From the NCBI GenBank assembly GCA_016207925.1, contig JACQZB010000083.1:1-35961 (forward strand): 35,961 nt of DNA, in the 5' to 3' direction. Source of the DNA: Nitrospinota bacterium. Lineage in GTDB: Bacteria > Nitrospinota_A > UBA7883. A program made the position numbers and the translations under genes. Of the stretch, positions 15,482-22,510 are shown piece by piece. The notes under the pieces were generated by a model. The model was not told the origin of the DNA. It ran no database searches and saw only the letters and a program-made list of their open reading frames with translations. The first letter of the stretch is position 1, and every line of letters begins with the position of its first letter.

Positions 15482-16942
15482 CTACCGCGGTGTCAACAGC
15501 TCCGCCACGCGCTCCGGAGCATGGAGAAAATACGGGTAGTCGCGGGCCGACGCCGCGGCCCATTCCGGCTCGCGCGCGCGCTGGAGAGTTATCTCTTCTT
15601 CTATGGCCCGCCGGGCCGGCGCCAGGGTTTGCGCCATGAGGGCGTTGAGCGCGCCGATGCGGGCGCCGATGGATTTTTTATCCGCGCCGGGCGCCGCGAT
15701 AGCCCGGGCCAGTTCATGTTTCTCCCGCGCCAATTCCGCCGCGGTGGCGTCCGTGAATTTTTCCGGATGCTGCTCCCTATCCCGCTTTTGCGCGGCGAGT
15801 TGGGCGATGGCTTTATGGGGGTCGCGTCCGCGCGCCGTTTCTATCCATCGTGTGCCGGTGGCCAGCGCGTACGATCCCGGTTCCAGCCCGTAGTACCGGT
15901 GGATGATGTCATCGGTGATCTGGTCGTACTTGGAGCCGCCCACGCCATGGATGAACAGATCGCATACCAACAGACGCAGGTACAGCGACAGGGTGATGGC
16001 CTTGGGCCGCACGGCCAACGCGCCGCGCGCAAGGTCCTCCAGGGGATGCGCCGCGCCGCTTTCGGTCATGACGCGCCCGCCATCGGCGGCCATAAACCAC
16101 CGTTCGCGCCCGCGCGCCGTGGCCAGCCAGAAGGGGGCTTCCCACGCGCCGTCCTCGCGCCGGGTCAGATCGGGGAACGGGTTGGCCGGGTAGCGCAGCT
16201 TGTGCTCCTTGCGGTAGCGGGCCAGGGCGCCGTTGTACGTTTCCACGAAGCGCGGCAGATCGCGCGCGATGGCGGCGGCGAACGCCGTAAAAGGACGTTG
16301 GGCGCACAGGCGCGACACAGGCAATTCCAGGTACCCCCGCGCCAGGGCGCCCGCCTCCCATGCGCGGCGCATCTGGATGGCGCGCGCGGAAAAAGAATCC
16401 CCCGAGGGTACCACGCGCTCCCAGCCGCCGCGCCACCGGGCGAAGGCCGCGGCGGGGACGGCGAGCCGTTCATCCGCCATCAGGCGCGCCGCGCCGTCGA
16501 GCCGGGCGCGCAGCGCCCCAAGAGTTTCCACTACGGCGGACTCGTACGTCGTGCCCGGTTGATGTTCATGGAACAGATATTCCACGCGCGCAAGCGCGCC
16601 CTCGCGGACGGTTGGCATGGGAGCGGCGGCGGCGGTGAATTCGTCGGAGTCCACCGTGATATGCAGCGCCGCGGCGCCCAGCGCCTCCGCCCGCGCGGCC
16701 AGAACGAAGTTTTTGACCGCGATACCGGGATGAATGAGCAGCGCATCCTCCAGCGCCCCGCGCCGCGCCTCCGCCGCCAACTCCGCCATCGCCTCGCCGC
16801 CGATCCGCGCGCCGCGCGCCAGAGCGCGGTTCGCGTCCAGCGCGCGCCCATAATTTTCAAGTGAAGGGATGAGCAGGGCGCTCCCGTCCTCCTCCGGCGG
16901 TTTGAGGCCGCGCAGGGAAACAGGGGAACCGGGCAGCGGCAC
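15482..16942 (-). CDS. Conserved hypothetical protein, possible divergent BshC-like enzyme
   Basis: No named family is certain for this 486-residue soluble protein. It resembles hypothetical proteins that I recall from planctomycetes and similar bacteria, with HPGIAVKNF at 71-79, VDSDE at 97-101 and a strongly conserved-looking block DLFIHGVGGSKYDQITDD at 328-345 preceded by RP. A helical, Arg/Glu-rich C-terminus follows (about 375-465). The order resembles BshC, the last enzyme of bacillithiol synthesis: an early nucleotide-binding-like block with an EDHD-type motif, a central RP...FIxGxGExxY block and a late coiled coil. The BshB1-like gene lies 16 bp upstream, which adds context. The start is GTG with GGAAAGG 7 nt upstream. 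BshC identity is a guess that needs structure-level comparison. Confidence 0.4.
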   Translation of the reverse strand: MPLPGSPVSLRGLKPPEEDGSALLIPSLENYGRALDANRALARGARIGGEAMAELAAEARRGALEDALLIHPGIAVKNFVLAARAEALGAAALHITVDSDEFTAAAAPMPTVREGALARVEYLFHEHQPGTTYESAVVETLGALRARLDGAARLMADERLAVPAAAFARWRGGWERVVPSGDSFSARAIQMRRAWEAGALARGYLELPVSRLCAQRPFTAFAAAIARDLPRFVETYNGALARYRKEHKLRYPANPFPDLTRREDGAWEAPFWLATARGRERWFMAADGGRVMTESGAAHPLEDLARGALAVRPKAITLSLYLRLLVCDLFIHGVGGSKYDQITDDIIHRYYGLEPGSYALATGTRWIETARGRDPHKAIAQLAAQKRDREQHPEKFTDATAAELAREKHELARAIAAPGADKKSIGARIGALNALMAQTLAPARRAIEEEITLQRAREPEWAAASARDYPYFLHAPERVAELLTPR

Positions 16943-16958
16943 GGCGGCGCCTTTCCGG

Positions 16959-17642
16959 CTACACCAGGTCGCGCAGGCCGGTAAGGCCCACTGGCTCGTC
17001 GCTGATCACCGGTTCGCCGAACCGCGTCCCGATCAGCCCGCCGAAATACGCGGCCTGTTCGGTGAGGCGCTGGACGATCCATTCCTCCCGGCCCTGCCAG
17101 GCGAATTGCGACTGGTAGGCGCGCACCGCCTCCAGTTTGAGCGCGAACGTATCGGTGACGTCCAGTATGAACGCCGGGGTGACCGGCAGTTTAAGGTGCG
17201 AGGCGTGGTAGCGCAGCAAACGTGGAATCCACCATGGTTCGCCGGGGATGGCGCTCTTGGTGAGCTTGGCGTCGAACCGGGCCTTGTTCATCACCTTCGC
17301 GCCGTCAATATGGTCGGGGTGGGCGTCCACCTCGCCCTGGATGAACAGCAGGTGAGGGCGCAGTCGGCGGTACACGGCGGCTACCATGTGGCGGGCGGCC
17401 ACGGTGTCGGTCAATTCGCGGTTGGGCAGGTCCAGGGTGACGCGGGCCGCCGCGCCAAGTATCCGCGCGGCGCGCGCGGCCTCCTCCATGCGCGTGGCGG
17501 GGTCGCCCTTGGGGGTCGGTTCGCCGTTGGTAAGGTCGAGCAGGGCCACCTGATGGCCCTGGCGGGCGAGCAGGGCCACCGTGGCGCCCAAACCAAGCTC
17601 TATATCGTCGGGATGAGCGCCAACGACGAGGACATTGACCAT
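16959..17642 (-). CDS. bshB1: PIG-L/LmbE-family deacetylase, BshB1-like
   Basis: The 227-residue zinc-dependent deacetylase has the metal-binding motif GAHPDDIELG (HPDD at 10-13) and HPDH at 108-111. The segment DLTNGEPTPKGDPATRMEEA resembles the substrate loop of the family. The C-terminal sequence (EAVRAYQSQF, then AAYFGGLIGTRFGEPVISDE) is the pattern of BshB1, which deacetylates GlcNAc-malate in bacillithiol synthesis. PIG-L enzymes also act on other N-acetyl sugars, so the substrate is inferred. The ATG at 17642 overlaps the glycosyltransferase by 43 bp. No BshA-type (GT4) enzyme is in the window; the adjacent glycosyltransferase is GT2, not a BshA homolog. Confidence 0.75.
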   Translation of the reverse strand: MVNVLVVGAHPDDIELGLGATVALLARQGHQVALLDLTNGEPTPKGDPATRMEEAARAARILGAAARVTLDLPNRELTDTVAARHMVAAVYRRLRPHLLFIQGEVDAHPDHIDGAKVMNKARFDAKLTKSAIPGEPWWIPRLLRYHASHLKLPVTPAFILDVTDTFALKLEAVRAYQSQFAWQGREEWIVQRLTEQAAYFGGLIGTRFGEPVISDEPVGLTGLRDLV

Positions 17643-18328
17643 CGCTCCAGTTCCTTTCGCATGACGCCAAGGTAGTGCCGCAGGCGGCGTTGGGGGTCGT
17701 CCATTTCGCCGCCGAAGGTGCGGTCCAGGTTCTTGTAGATACGCGGAACGGCGATTTCCCTCACCGTCAGACCCAGCCGCCATGCCTGTATCCAGAATTG
17801 CAACGGCATGGCGTAGCCCGGCTCGTCCAGGGCAAGGCGCGCCAGCGCCGCCGTTTTGTAGCACTTGAAGCCGCAGAACGAGTCGGTGAGGCCATAGCCG
17901 GTGATCTGGTTGACAATGGCGGTGATGCGCTGGTTGATAAAGCGCCGGTCTTCCGGCGGCGCGTCCCCGGACGGATCCTCCTCCAGGTAGCGGCTGCCGG
18001 AGAGTACATCGGCGGCGCCGATCTCCTTGAACAGGCGCGGGATCAGGCAAGGCTCGTGCTGCTCATCGCAATCAATGGTCAGCGTCAGATCGTAACCGCG
18101 CTCAACGGCGAAGGCGAAGCCGTCAATCAGGGAACGTCCGTAGCCCAGGTTGGTCTCGTGGCGGATAAGGTGGCACGGGCGCACGGATTCGATGATCGAA
18201 GCGGAGCCGTCGGTGGAGCCGTCGTCCACCACCAGCGTATGGCCGGGGTTGAAGTGGAGGATGCGTTCGAACACGTGGCCAAGCGTGGCGGCCTCGTTGA
18301 ACACCGGAACGACCACGAGCGCTTTCAT
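17600..18328 (-). CDS. GT2-family glycosyltransferase (polyprenyl-phosphate mannosyltransferase-like)
   Basis: The 242-residue protein has a GT-A fold pattern: VVVPVFNEAATLGHVF at the start, VVDDGSTDGS with D35/D36, HETNLGYGRSLIDGF, and TIDCDEQHEP with the DxD-type pair at D86/D88. It resembles dolichol/polyprenol-phosphate sugar transferases that lack the C-terminal membrane helices. It would use an NDP-sugar and a lipid or small-molecule acceptor. It lies between cheX (18-bp gap) and the BshB1-like gene (43-bp overlap). The donor and acceptor cannot be read from sequence. Confidence 0.85.
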   Translation of the reverse strand: MKALVVVPVFNEAATLGHVFERILHFNPGHTLVVDDGSTDGSASIIESVRPCHLIRHETNLGYGRSLIDGFAFAVERGYDLTLTIDCDEQHEPCLIPRLFKEIGAADVLSGSRYLEEDPSGDAPPEDRRFINQRITAIVNQITGYGLTDSFCGFKCYKTAALARLALDEPGYAMPLQFWIQAWRLGLTVREIAVPRIYKNLDRTFGGEMDDPQRRLRHYLGVMRKELERWSMSSSLALIPTI

Positions 18329-18346
18329 GGTGTCCCGCCAGAGGCG

Positions 18347-18811
18347 CTACTGGTCAAACGAGGCTTCGACGACGAACTGGAATCCGCCGTCAATGGTGAA
18401 GGGCATGGCGATGGTGGGGCCGGAGGTGATGCTCTCGATGATGTGGCCCTTGCCGGAGACGATGGTGGGCAGGCCCGCCTCGAAGGTGTAGCCGACCTCC
18501 ACGAGCTTGCGCCGCGCGTCGCCGGAGATCATGTTGGTCAACTCCCCCACGGCGTCGGAGACGTCGGGGCCAAGCTCCGTATAGGATTCGCCGAGCATGG
18601 AGCTGACGATCTTGCAGATCGCCCCGGTGGTGAAGGTGAGCACCACCACCCCCTTGCTCGAGCCGGTCATGCCGATGATGCCGGAGATGTCGCCGATGGC
18701 CTTGCGGTCCGTTTTAAGGAAGGGTTTTCCGGCCACCGGCTTGATCTGCGCCATGGTGGACAGCACGTTGATGGTGGCGGCCAGAAAGGGGTTGATCATG
18801 TCTGATTTCAC
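18347..18811 (-). CDS. cheX: CheX-type CheY-P phosphatase
   Basis: The 154-residue protein has the CheX/CheC fold pattern, with DVSDAVGELTNMISGDARR bearing the catalytic E90-xx-N93 pair. Most of the rest is alternating strands (GVVVLTFTT, TIAMPFTIDGGFQFVV). CheX removes phosphate from CheY-P, setting chemotaxis or other response-regulator signalling. No chemotaxis genes are nearby; it sits between marR and a glycosyltransferase. I chose the GTG at 18811 because AAAGGTGA lies about 5 nt upstream; the ATG at 18799 is an alternative. It could regulate a response regulator other than CheY. Confidence 0.85.
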   Translation of the reverse strand: MKSDMINPFLAATINVLSTMAQIKPVAGKPFLKTDRKAIGDISGIIGMTGSSKGVVVLTFTTGAICKIVSSMLGESYTELGPDVSDAVGELTNMISGDARRKLVEVGYTFEAGLPTIVSGKGHIIESITSGPTIAMPFTIDGGFQFVVEASFDQ

Positions 18812-18830
18812 GTTGTCACCTTTTCGGCGG

Positions 18831-19280
18831 CTAGCGGAACGAGCCGGCCTCCTCAATGCGGGTAAGCGCCACGCCGACCAGCGCCACGAACTGTTCGCGC
18901 TGGCCCTCGTCGAGTTTGTATAAGAGATCGGCGGCGATCCGGTCGGGTATGCGTTCCATCAGCCCCGCCAGCGCCCGTCCTTTTTCATCAAGCGCAAGCC
19001 ACGTTTTGCGCCGGTCCCCGGTGTCGCGCGCGCGTTTGAAAATTCCGCGGGAAACCAGGTTGTTGACCACCCAGGTGGTGGTGCTCGGCGGGGCGTCCAG
19101 CGCCGCGCCCAGGGCGCCGATGGTGATGCGCTCCGCGCGGGCCACCACCTTAAGCGCCTTGCGCTCGGTATCGGTCAACTCGCGGCTCAACAGCGGCACC
19201 GTGCTTTCAATTTGTTGGTAGCGGGTCACAATCAGGTCCACAAGCTCCTTTACCTGGCCGGATTCCCGCGTTGGTTTCAT
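18831..19280 (-). CDS. MarR-family transcriptional regulator
   Basis: The 149-residue protein has a winged helix-turn-helix: LTDTERKALKVVARAERITI, ALGAALDAPPSTTTWVVNNL as the recognition helix, and RDTGDRRKTWLALDEKG as the wing. N- and C-terminal helices would form the dimer. It is the first gene of the minus-strand operon that goes on to cheX, a glycosyltransferase, the BshB1-like gene and the 486-residue gene, so it probably controls its own operon. ATG 19280 has AGGAC close upstream and a good sigma-70 promoter is present. The ligand is unknown; thiol-sensing Cys is absent. Confidence 0.88.
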   Translation of the reverse strand: MKPTRESGQVKELVDLIVTRYQQIESTVPLLSRELTDTERKALKVVARAERITIGALGAALDAPPSTTTWVVNNLVSRGIFKRARDTGDRRKTWLALDEKGRALAGLMERIPDRIAADLLYKLDEGQREQFVALVGVALTRIEEAGSFR

Positions 19281-19316
19281 GTCCTGTCCCGTTACACCCG
19301 CCTGCTCCGAACCTGC

Positions 19317-19345
19317 ATGATACCGGCCCCATGAACGGGCGTCAA
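19317..19345 (-). promoter_or_regulatory. Sigma-70 promoter of the marR-cheX operon
   Basis: On the minus strand TTGACG (19345-19340) and TATCAT (19322-19317) are separated by exactly 17 bp, each matching the consensus at five of six positions. Transcription would start near 19310, about 30 nt before the MarR start codon. No palindromic operator is obvious. Confidence 0.65.
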
Positions 19346-19661
19346 CTCGCACGGGGGAATTTTTGGGCGGAGCCGCGCAACTCCGGCGCGGAAAAGATGC
19401 GATCTGAGAACGGCTGCCGCTTTTCCCCTTTGCCCGCCAACAACTCCGCATCAGGATCAAGCCAAGCGCACGCTCTACCCTTCCACCGCCGGGAAAGGTG
19501 GCTAGAGAATTAAGCGGTTTTTGTTGTGCTTAGCTTATTGTGTTGCGGGCGTCATTTCCTGATCCCCACATTTTTATGACACGTAGCTTTCCCACGCGCC
19601 CCAGGTTCCCCTAGTATATGCGTGGAAACGGTTCATGGGCGATTAACACGGTCAATTGCCC
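19346..19661. other. Intergenic region between marR and the MshEN-like gene
   Basis: Over 300 bp without a supported gene between divergent transcripts. It includes CCACGC/GCGTGG arms spaced by about 22 bp near 19592-19625. Composition is more AT-rich at 19500-19580. No small ORF has a believable ribosome site. Confidence 0.5.
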
Positions 19662-19690
19662 TTGTCATCGCACGGTAAACCCAATACAAT
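19662..19690 (+). promoter_or_regulatory. Sigma-70 promoter of the MshEN-like gene
   Basis: TTGTCA (19662-19667) and TACAAT (19685-19690) are spaced by 17 bp, each close to consensus. Transcription would begin about 20 nt before the start codon, just upstream of AGGGAGGGA. Confidence 0.65.
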
Positions 19691-19718
19691 TCCTCGCTGT
19701 CAGGGAGGGAGCGTGGCT

Positions 19719-20288
19719 ATGCCCATGGAGTCGTTCGAAAGCAGCGCGATCAGCGAATACGAGCGCACACTCGCCCGCGCCCTGTTGCGCAACAACATCA
19801 TCAGCGCCGAGCGCTTTAAGCATTTCATTTCACTGCGCGCCGGGCTGGACCGCGACGGCAGGCGCTACCTGGGCGACATCCTGCTGGAGCGTAAACTTAT
19901 CTCCGAGGCCGACCTTAAGGAGTTTTTCCAGGAGAACAACAGCGCGTACCTGGACTTCATCAAGAGCCTTAACAAAAAAGGGTTCATGTCCAACACGCAA
20001 TTAAAGTCCGTGCTCGACGACCCGGAATCGGCCACCAGCGCCGTGACGGTGGTGGAGCGGCTGGGGTTCATGACCAAGGACAATTTCGTGCGGCTGTTCG
20101 CCAAGAGCGGCCCATCGGTGCGGCTGGGGGAATGGCTGGTCAAGCGCGGTAAAATCACCCAGGCGGCGCTGGACGACGCCTTGGAGGAGCAGGCCATCCA
20201 TACCCTGGAGGATTACCTTTTGTATCACAAGATCCTCGACAAGGGCACACTGGACAAAATCAAGGTCAAACTTGGGTTTGGCGACTGA
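19719..20288 (+). CDS. MshEN/GspE-N-like helical repeat protein, possible c-di-GMP binder
   Basis: This 189-residue protein is built of about six related helical hairpins of the form 'LL..+kIs..dL...L'. The fifth unit (RLGEWLVKRGKITQAALDDA, then LEEQ, 135-158) matches the RLGxxLVxxGxIxxxxLxxALxxQ pattern of MshEN, the c-di-GMP-binding N-terminal domain of type II secretion and pilus ATPases. The unit at 49-70 is a second, weaker match. No ATPase domain follows, so it is a stand-alone domain protein. A strong sigma-70 promoter lies just upstream. Start: ATG 19719 or GTG 19713; both are served by AGGGAGGGA. Binding of c-di-GMP is inferred from the motif; a diguanylate cyclase is encoded at 11.7 kb. 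Confidence 0.7.
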   Translation: MPMESFESSAISEYERTLARALLRNNIISAERFKHFISLRAGLDRDGRRYLGDILLERKLISEADLKEFFQENNSAYLDFIKSLNKKGFMSNTQLKSVLDDPESATSAVTVVERLGFMTKDNFVRLFAKSGPSVRLGEWLVKRGKITQAALDDALEEQAIHTLEDYLLYHKILDKGTLDKIKVKLGFGD

Positions 20289-20354
20289 AACCGTGTAATA
20301 TGGAACGTCTTTTCCGCCGCGCGCGGAGCCTAACATAGATAGGAGACCGTCCTG

Positions 20355-21122
20355 ATGGGATTGATGGAGGGTAAAAACGGTTTGGTGGTGGGCGTCGCCA
20401 ACGAGCGCAGCCTGTCGTGGGGCGTGGCCGAGGCGCTGGCCCGCGAGGGGGCCAAAGTGGCCTTTACCTATGCCGGCGAGGCGTTTGAAAAAAGGGTGCG
20501 CCCGCTGGCGGAATCGGTGGGGGCGGATTTCATCGAGGAGATGGACGTTACCAGCGACGCGCAGATGGACCGGGTGTTCAAGCTGTACGCGGAGCGCTAC
20601 GGGAAGATGGATTTTCTGGTCCATGGCGTCGCCTTTTCCGACAAGAACGAGCTTAAGGGCGCGTTCTACAACACCAGCCGCGGCAACTTCCAGATGACGA
20701 TGGACGTTTCGGTGTACTCGTTCGTGGCCATGGCGCGCCGCGCGCAGGCGATCATGCCGGATGGCGGCGCCATGATCACGCTGACCTTTTACGGCGCGCA
20801 AAAAGCCGTGCCCAACTACAACGTAATGGGCGTGGCCAAGGCGGCGCTGGAGGCTTCCGTGCGCTACCTGGCGGCTGATCTGGGGACGCGCGGCATCCGC
20901 GTCAACGCGTTGTCCGCCGGGCCGGTGAAAACGCTCGCCTCTTCGGGCATCGCCAATTTCAAGGAGATGCTCCACCTCGGCGCGGAGGGGGCGCCCATGA
21001 AGCGCAACGTCACCCAGGAGGAGGTGGGCAAGGCGGCGCTGTTCCTGCTCTCCGACCTTTCCACGGCCACCACGGGCGACTGCCTGTTCGTGGACGCGGG
21101 GTACCACGCCACGGTAAGCTGA
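20355..21122 (+). CDS. fabI: Enoyl-[acyl-carrier-protein] reductase FabI
   Basis: The 255-residue short-chain reductase performs the last step of each fatty-acid elongation cycle, using NADH. It has GLVVGVANERSLSWGVAEAL at the N-terminus (FabI form of the cofactor loop), and PNYNVMGVAKAALEA with the catalytic Y155-x6-K162. The usual first active-site Tyr (E. coli Y146) is F145 here, with a Tyr at the next residue. AGGAGA lies 8 nt before the ATG. It follows the MshEN-like gene by 66 bp on the same strand. The identity is secure; the Tyr to Phe change is unusual and could alter inhibitor sensitivity. Confidence 0.95.
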   Translation: MGLMEGKNGLVVGVANERSLSWGVAEALAREGAKVAFTYAGEAFEKRVRPLAESVGADFIEEMDVTSDAQMDRVFKLYAERYGKMDFLVHGVAFSDKNELKGAFYNTSRGNFQMTMDVSVYSFVAMARRAQAIMPDGGAMITLTFYGAQKAVPNYNVMGVAKAALEASVRYLAADLGTRGIRVNALSAGPVKTLASSGIANFKEMLHLGAEGAPMKRNVTQEEVGKAALFLLSDLSTATTGDCLFVDAGYHATVS

Positions 21123-21147
21123 TTTTTCCCGGCCGCGCGCGCTTTTC

Positions 21148-21873
21148 ATGAAACTGCTCGCCAGCGTTATCAGTGTCACCGAAGCCGGACGCCTTGCGGA
21201 TGTCGCGGCGCTTGTGGATGTCAAGAACCCCGCCCGCGGTCCGTTGGGCGCGCCCGATCCGGCGCTGGTCCGGGAGATTCGCCGCGCATTGGGGCCGTCG
21301 GCCCCGCTTTCCGCCGCGCTGGGCGATCTGGTTCCGGACCGCATGGAGACCGTGGAGCTTGCCCGCCAGATGGCCGAAGCCGGGGCGACCCACGTCAAGG
21401 CGGGCCTTGCGCGCGTGAGCTTTGATCAGGCGCGCGCCACGCTGCGGATGGTCAAGAACGCGCTCGATCCGCGCGTGGCGGTGATCGCGGCGGCGTATGG
21501 CGACGCGGAAGAACTCGGGCTATTCCCCCCCGGTCAATTGCCGGAGCTTGCGCTGGAAGCGGGGATTGACGGGGTGATGGTGGACACCTGCCGCAAGGAC
21601 GGGCGCTCGCTGTTCGACCACCAGAAGCCAGAAACCGTGGGCGAGATCATATCGCGCGCCCGCGCGCTGGGGCTGCAAACCGCTCTGGCCGGCGCCTTGG
21701 GCGAGGCCCATCTCCCCAGTCTGGGCGAGTTGTCGCCGGACTGGGCGGGATTCCGCACGGCGCTTACCGCAAACGGCGACCGGGCGCGGGAAGGCGTGGA
21801 CCGGATGCGCGCGCTGGCGCTTTCGGGGATGCTCGCCGCCGCGCGGGCCACCGCATCGGCGCGGCGCGCCTAG
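21148..21873 (+). CDS. mfnB: MfnB-like (5-formylfuran-3-yl)methyl phosphate synthase
   Basis: The 241-residue TIM-barrel protein belongs to the MfnB/DUF556 family, which condenses two triose phosphates into the furan of methanofuran. It has VDVKNP at about 24-28 with the Lys at K26 and HVKAGL with K84, placed like the two catalytic lysines of the archaeal enzyme, followed by GLFPPGQLPELALEAGIDGV, the phosphate-binding MVDTCRKDGRSL, and ALAGALGEAHL. It is 25 bp after fabI on the same strand. It is convergent with an MfnE-like kinase and the two stop codons share CTAG. Bacteria with MfnB usually carry tetrahydromethanopterin/methanofuran-linked C1 metabolism; no other such gene is visible here. 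Confidence 0.8.
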   Translation: MKLLASVISVTEAGRLADVAALVDVKNPARGPLGAPDPALVREIRRALGPSAPLSAALGDLVPDRMETVELARQMAEAGATHVKAGLARVSFDQARATLRMVKNALDPRVAVIAAAYGDAEELGLFPPGQLPELALEAGIDGVMVDTCRKDGRSLFDHQKPETVGEIISRARALGLQTALAGALGEAHLPSLGELSPDWAGFRTALTANGDRAREGVDRMRALALSGMLAAARATASARRA

Positions 21874-22505
21874 CGGCCCGTGACCCTTGCGGCGCCGGGC
21901 GCGGCGCCATTTTTCAACACCATCGCCATGGCGTCCGGCCGTCCACCGTTGACCACGAACACATCCCACCGCGGGTTGATGAACCTTGGGAACAACGGAT
22001 CGGTCAAGGCGCGCGCTCCCTTCGCCGCGGCGCGGGCGGAGAGCGACGGCGCGGGGGCGTCCGCGCTTTTCACCAGTATCAGGCCGCCGAACCCCAGCCG
22101 CCGGCACAGCCGGGCCGCGATGGTGTCGGAAGTGGCGTCCCAGCTTGCGGGGATGGCGCGGTCGCGCGCGGCCAAGGGATGCGGGGCGATCACCACCATG
22201 CCGCTTTTGGCCAGCGCGCGGCGCGCGGCGGCCAGGGTTTGCGCGATGGTCACGCCGGGAATGGCGCGCGCGACATCGGCCCCGTACCCGTTCATGGCGA
22301 GAATCGCCAGTTCGTGCGCTTCCACCAATGAAAGTTTGCCCCGCGCATACCAGCGCCGGACTTCATCGGCGTAGCTGCCGCCGCCGGGAACGATCACCAG
22401 CGCCCGGCCGCGCGCCAGCCGCGCGATTTCCTTTCCCACCCGGTCCAAGGCGCCCGCGCGCGCCAAGCTGCCGCCGAGCTTGATGACCCAGCGTATGCGC
22501 CGCAT
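21870..22505 (-). CDS. Amino-acid-kinase family protein, MfnE-like
   Basis: The 211-residue protein has the amino-acid-kinase fold: WVIKLGGSL at the start, ALVIVPGGGSYADEVR, EAHELAILAMNGYGADVA, and SWDATSDTIAARL. This is the pattern of the small kinases (COG2054) that include MfnE, which phosphorylates the aminomethylfuran phosphate in methanofuran synthesis. The length matches. It lies 5 bp after the large FN3 protein on the minus strand, so it shares that operon, but it is paired by function with the convergent mfnB. A different small-molecule kinase role is possible. Confidence 0.7.
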   Translation of the reverse strand: MRRIRWVIKLGGSLARAGALDRVGKEIARLARGRALVIVPGGGSYADEVRRWYARGKLSLVEAHELAILAMNGYGADVARAIPGVTIAQTLAAARRALAKSGMVVIAPHPLAARDRAIPASWDATSDTIAARLCRRLGFGGLILVKSADAPAPSLSARAAAKGARALTDPLFPRFINPRWDVFVVNGGRPDAMAMVLKNGAAPGAARVTGR

Positions 22506-22510
22506 GGCGG

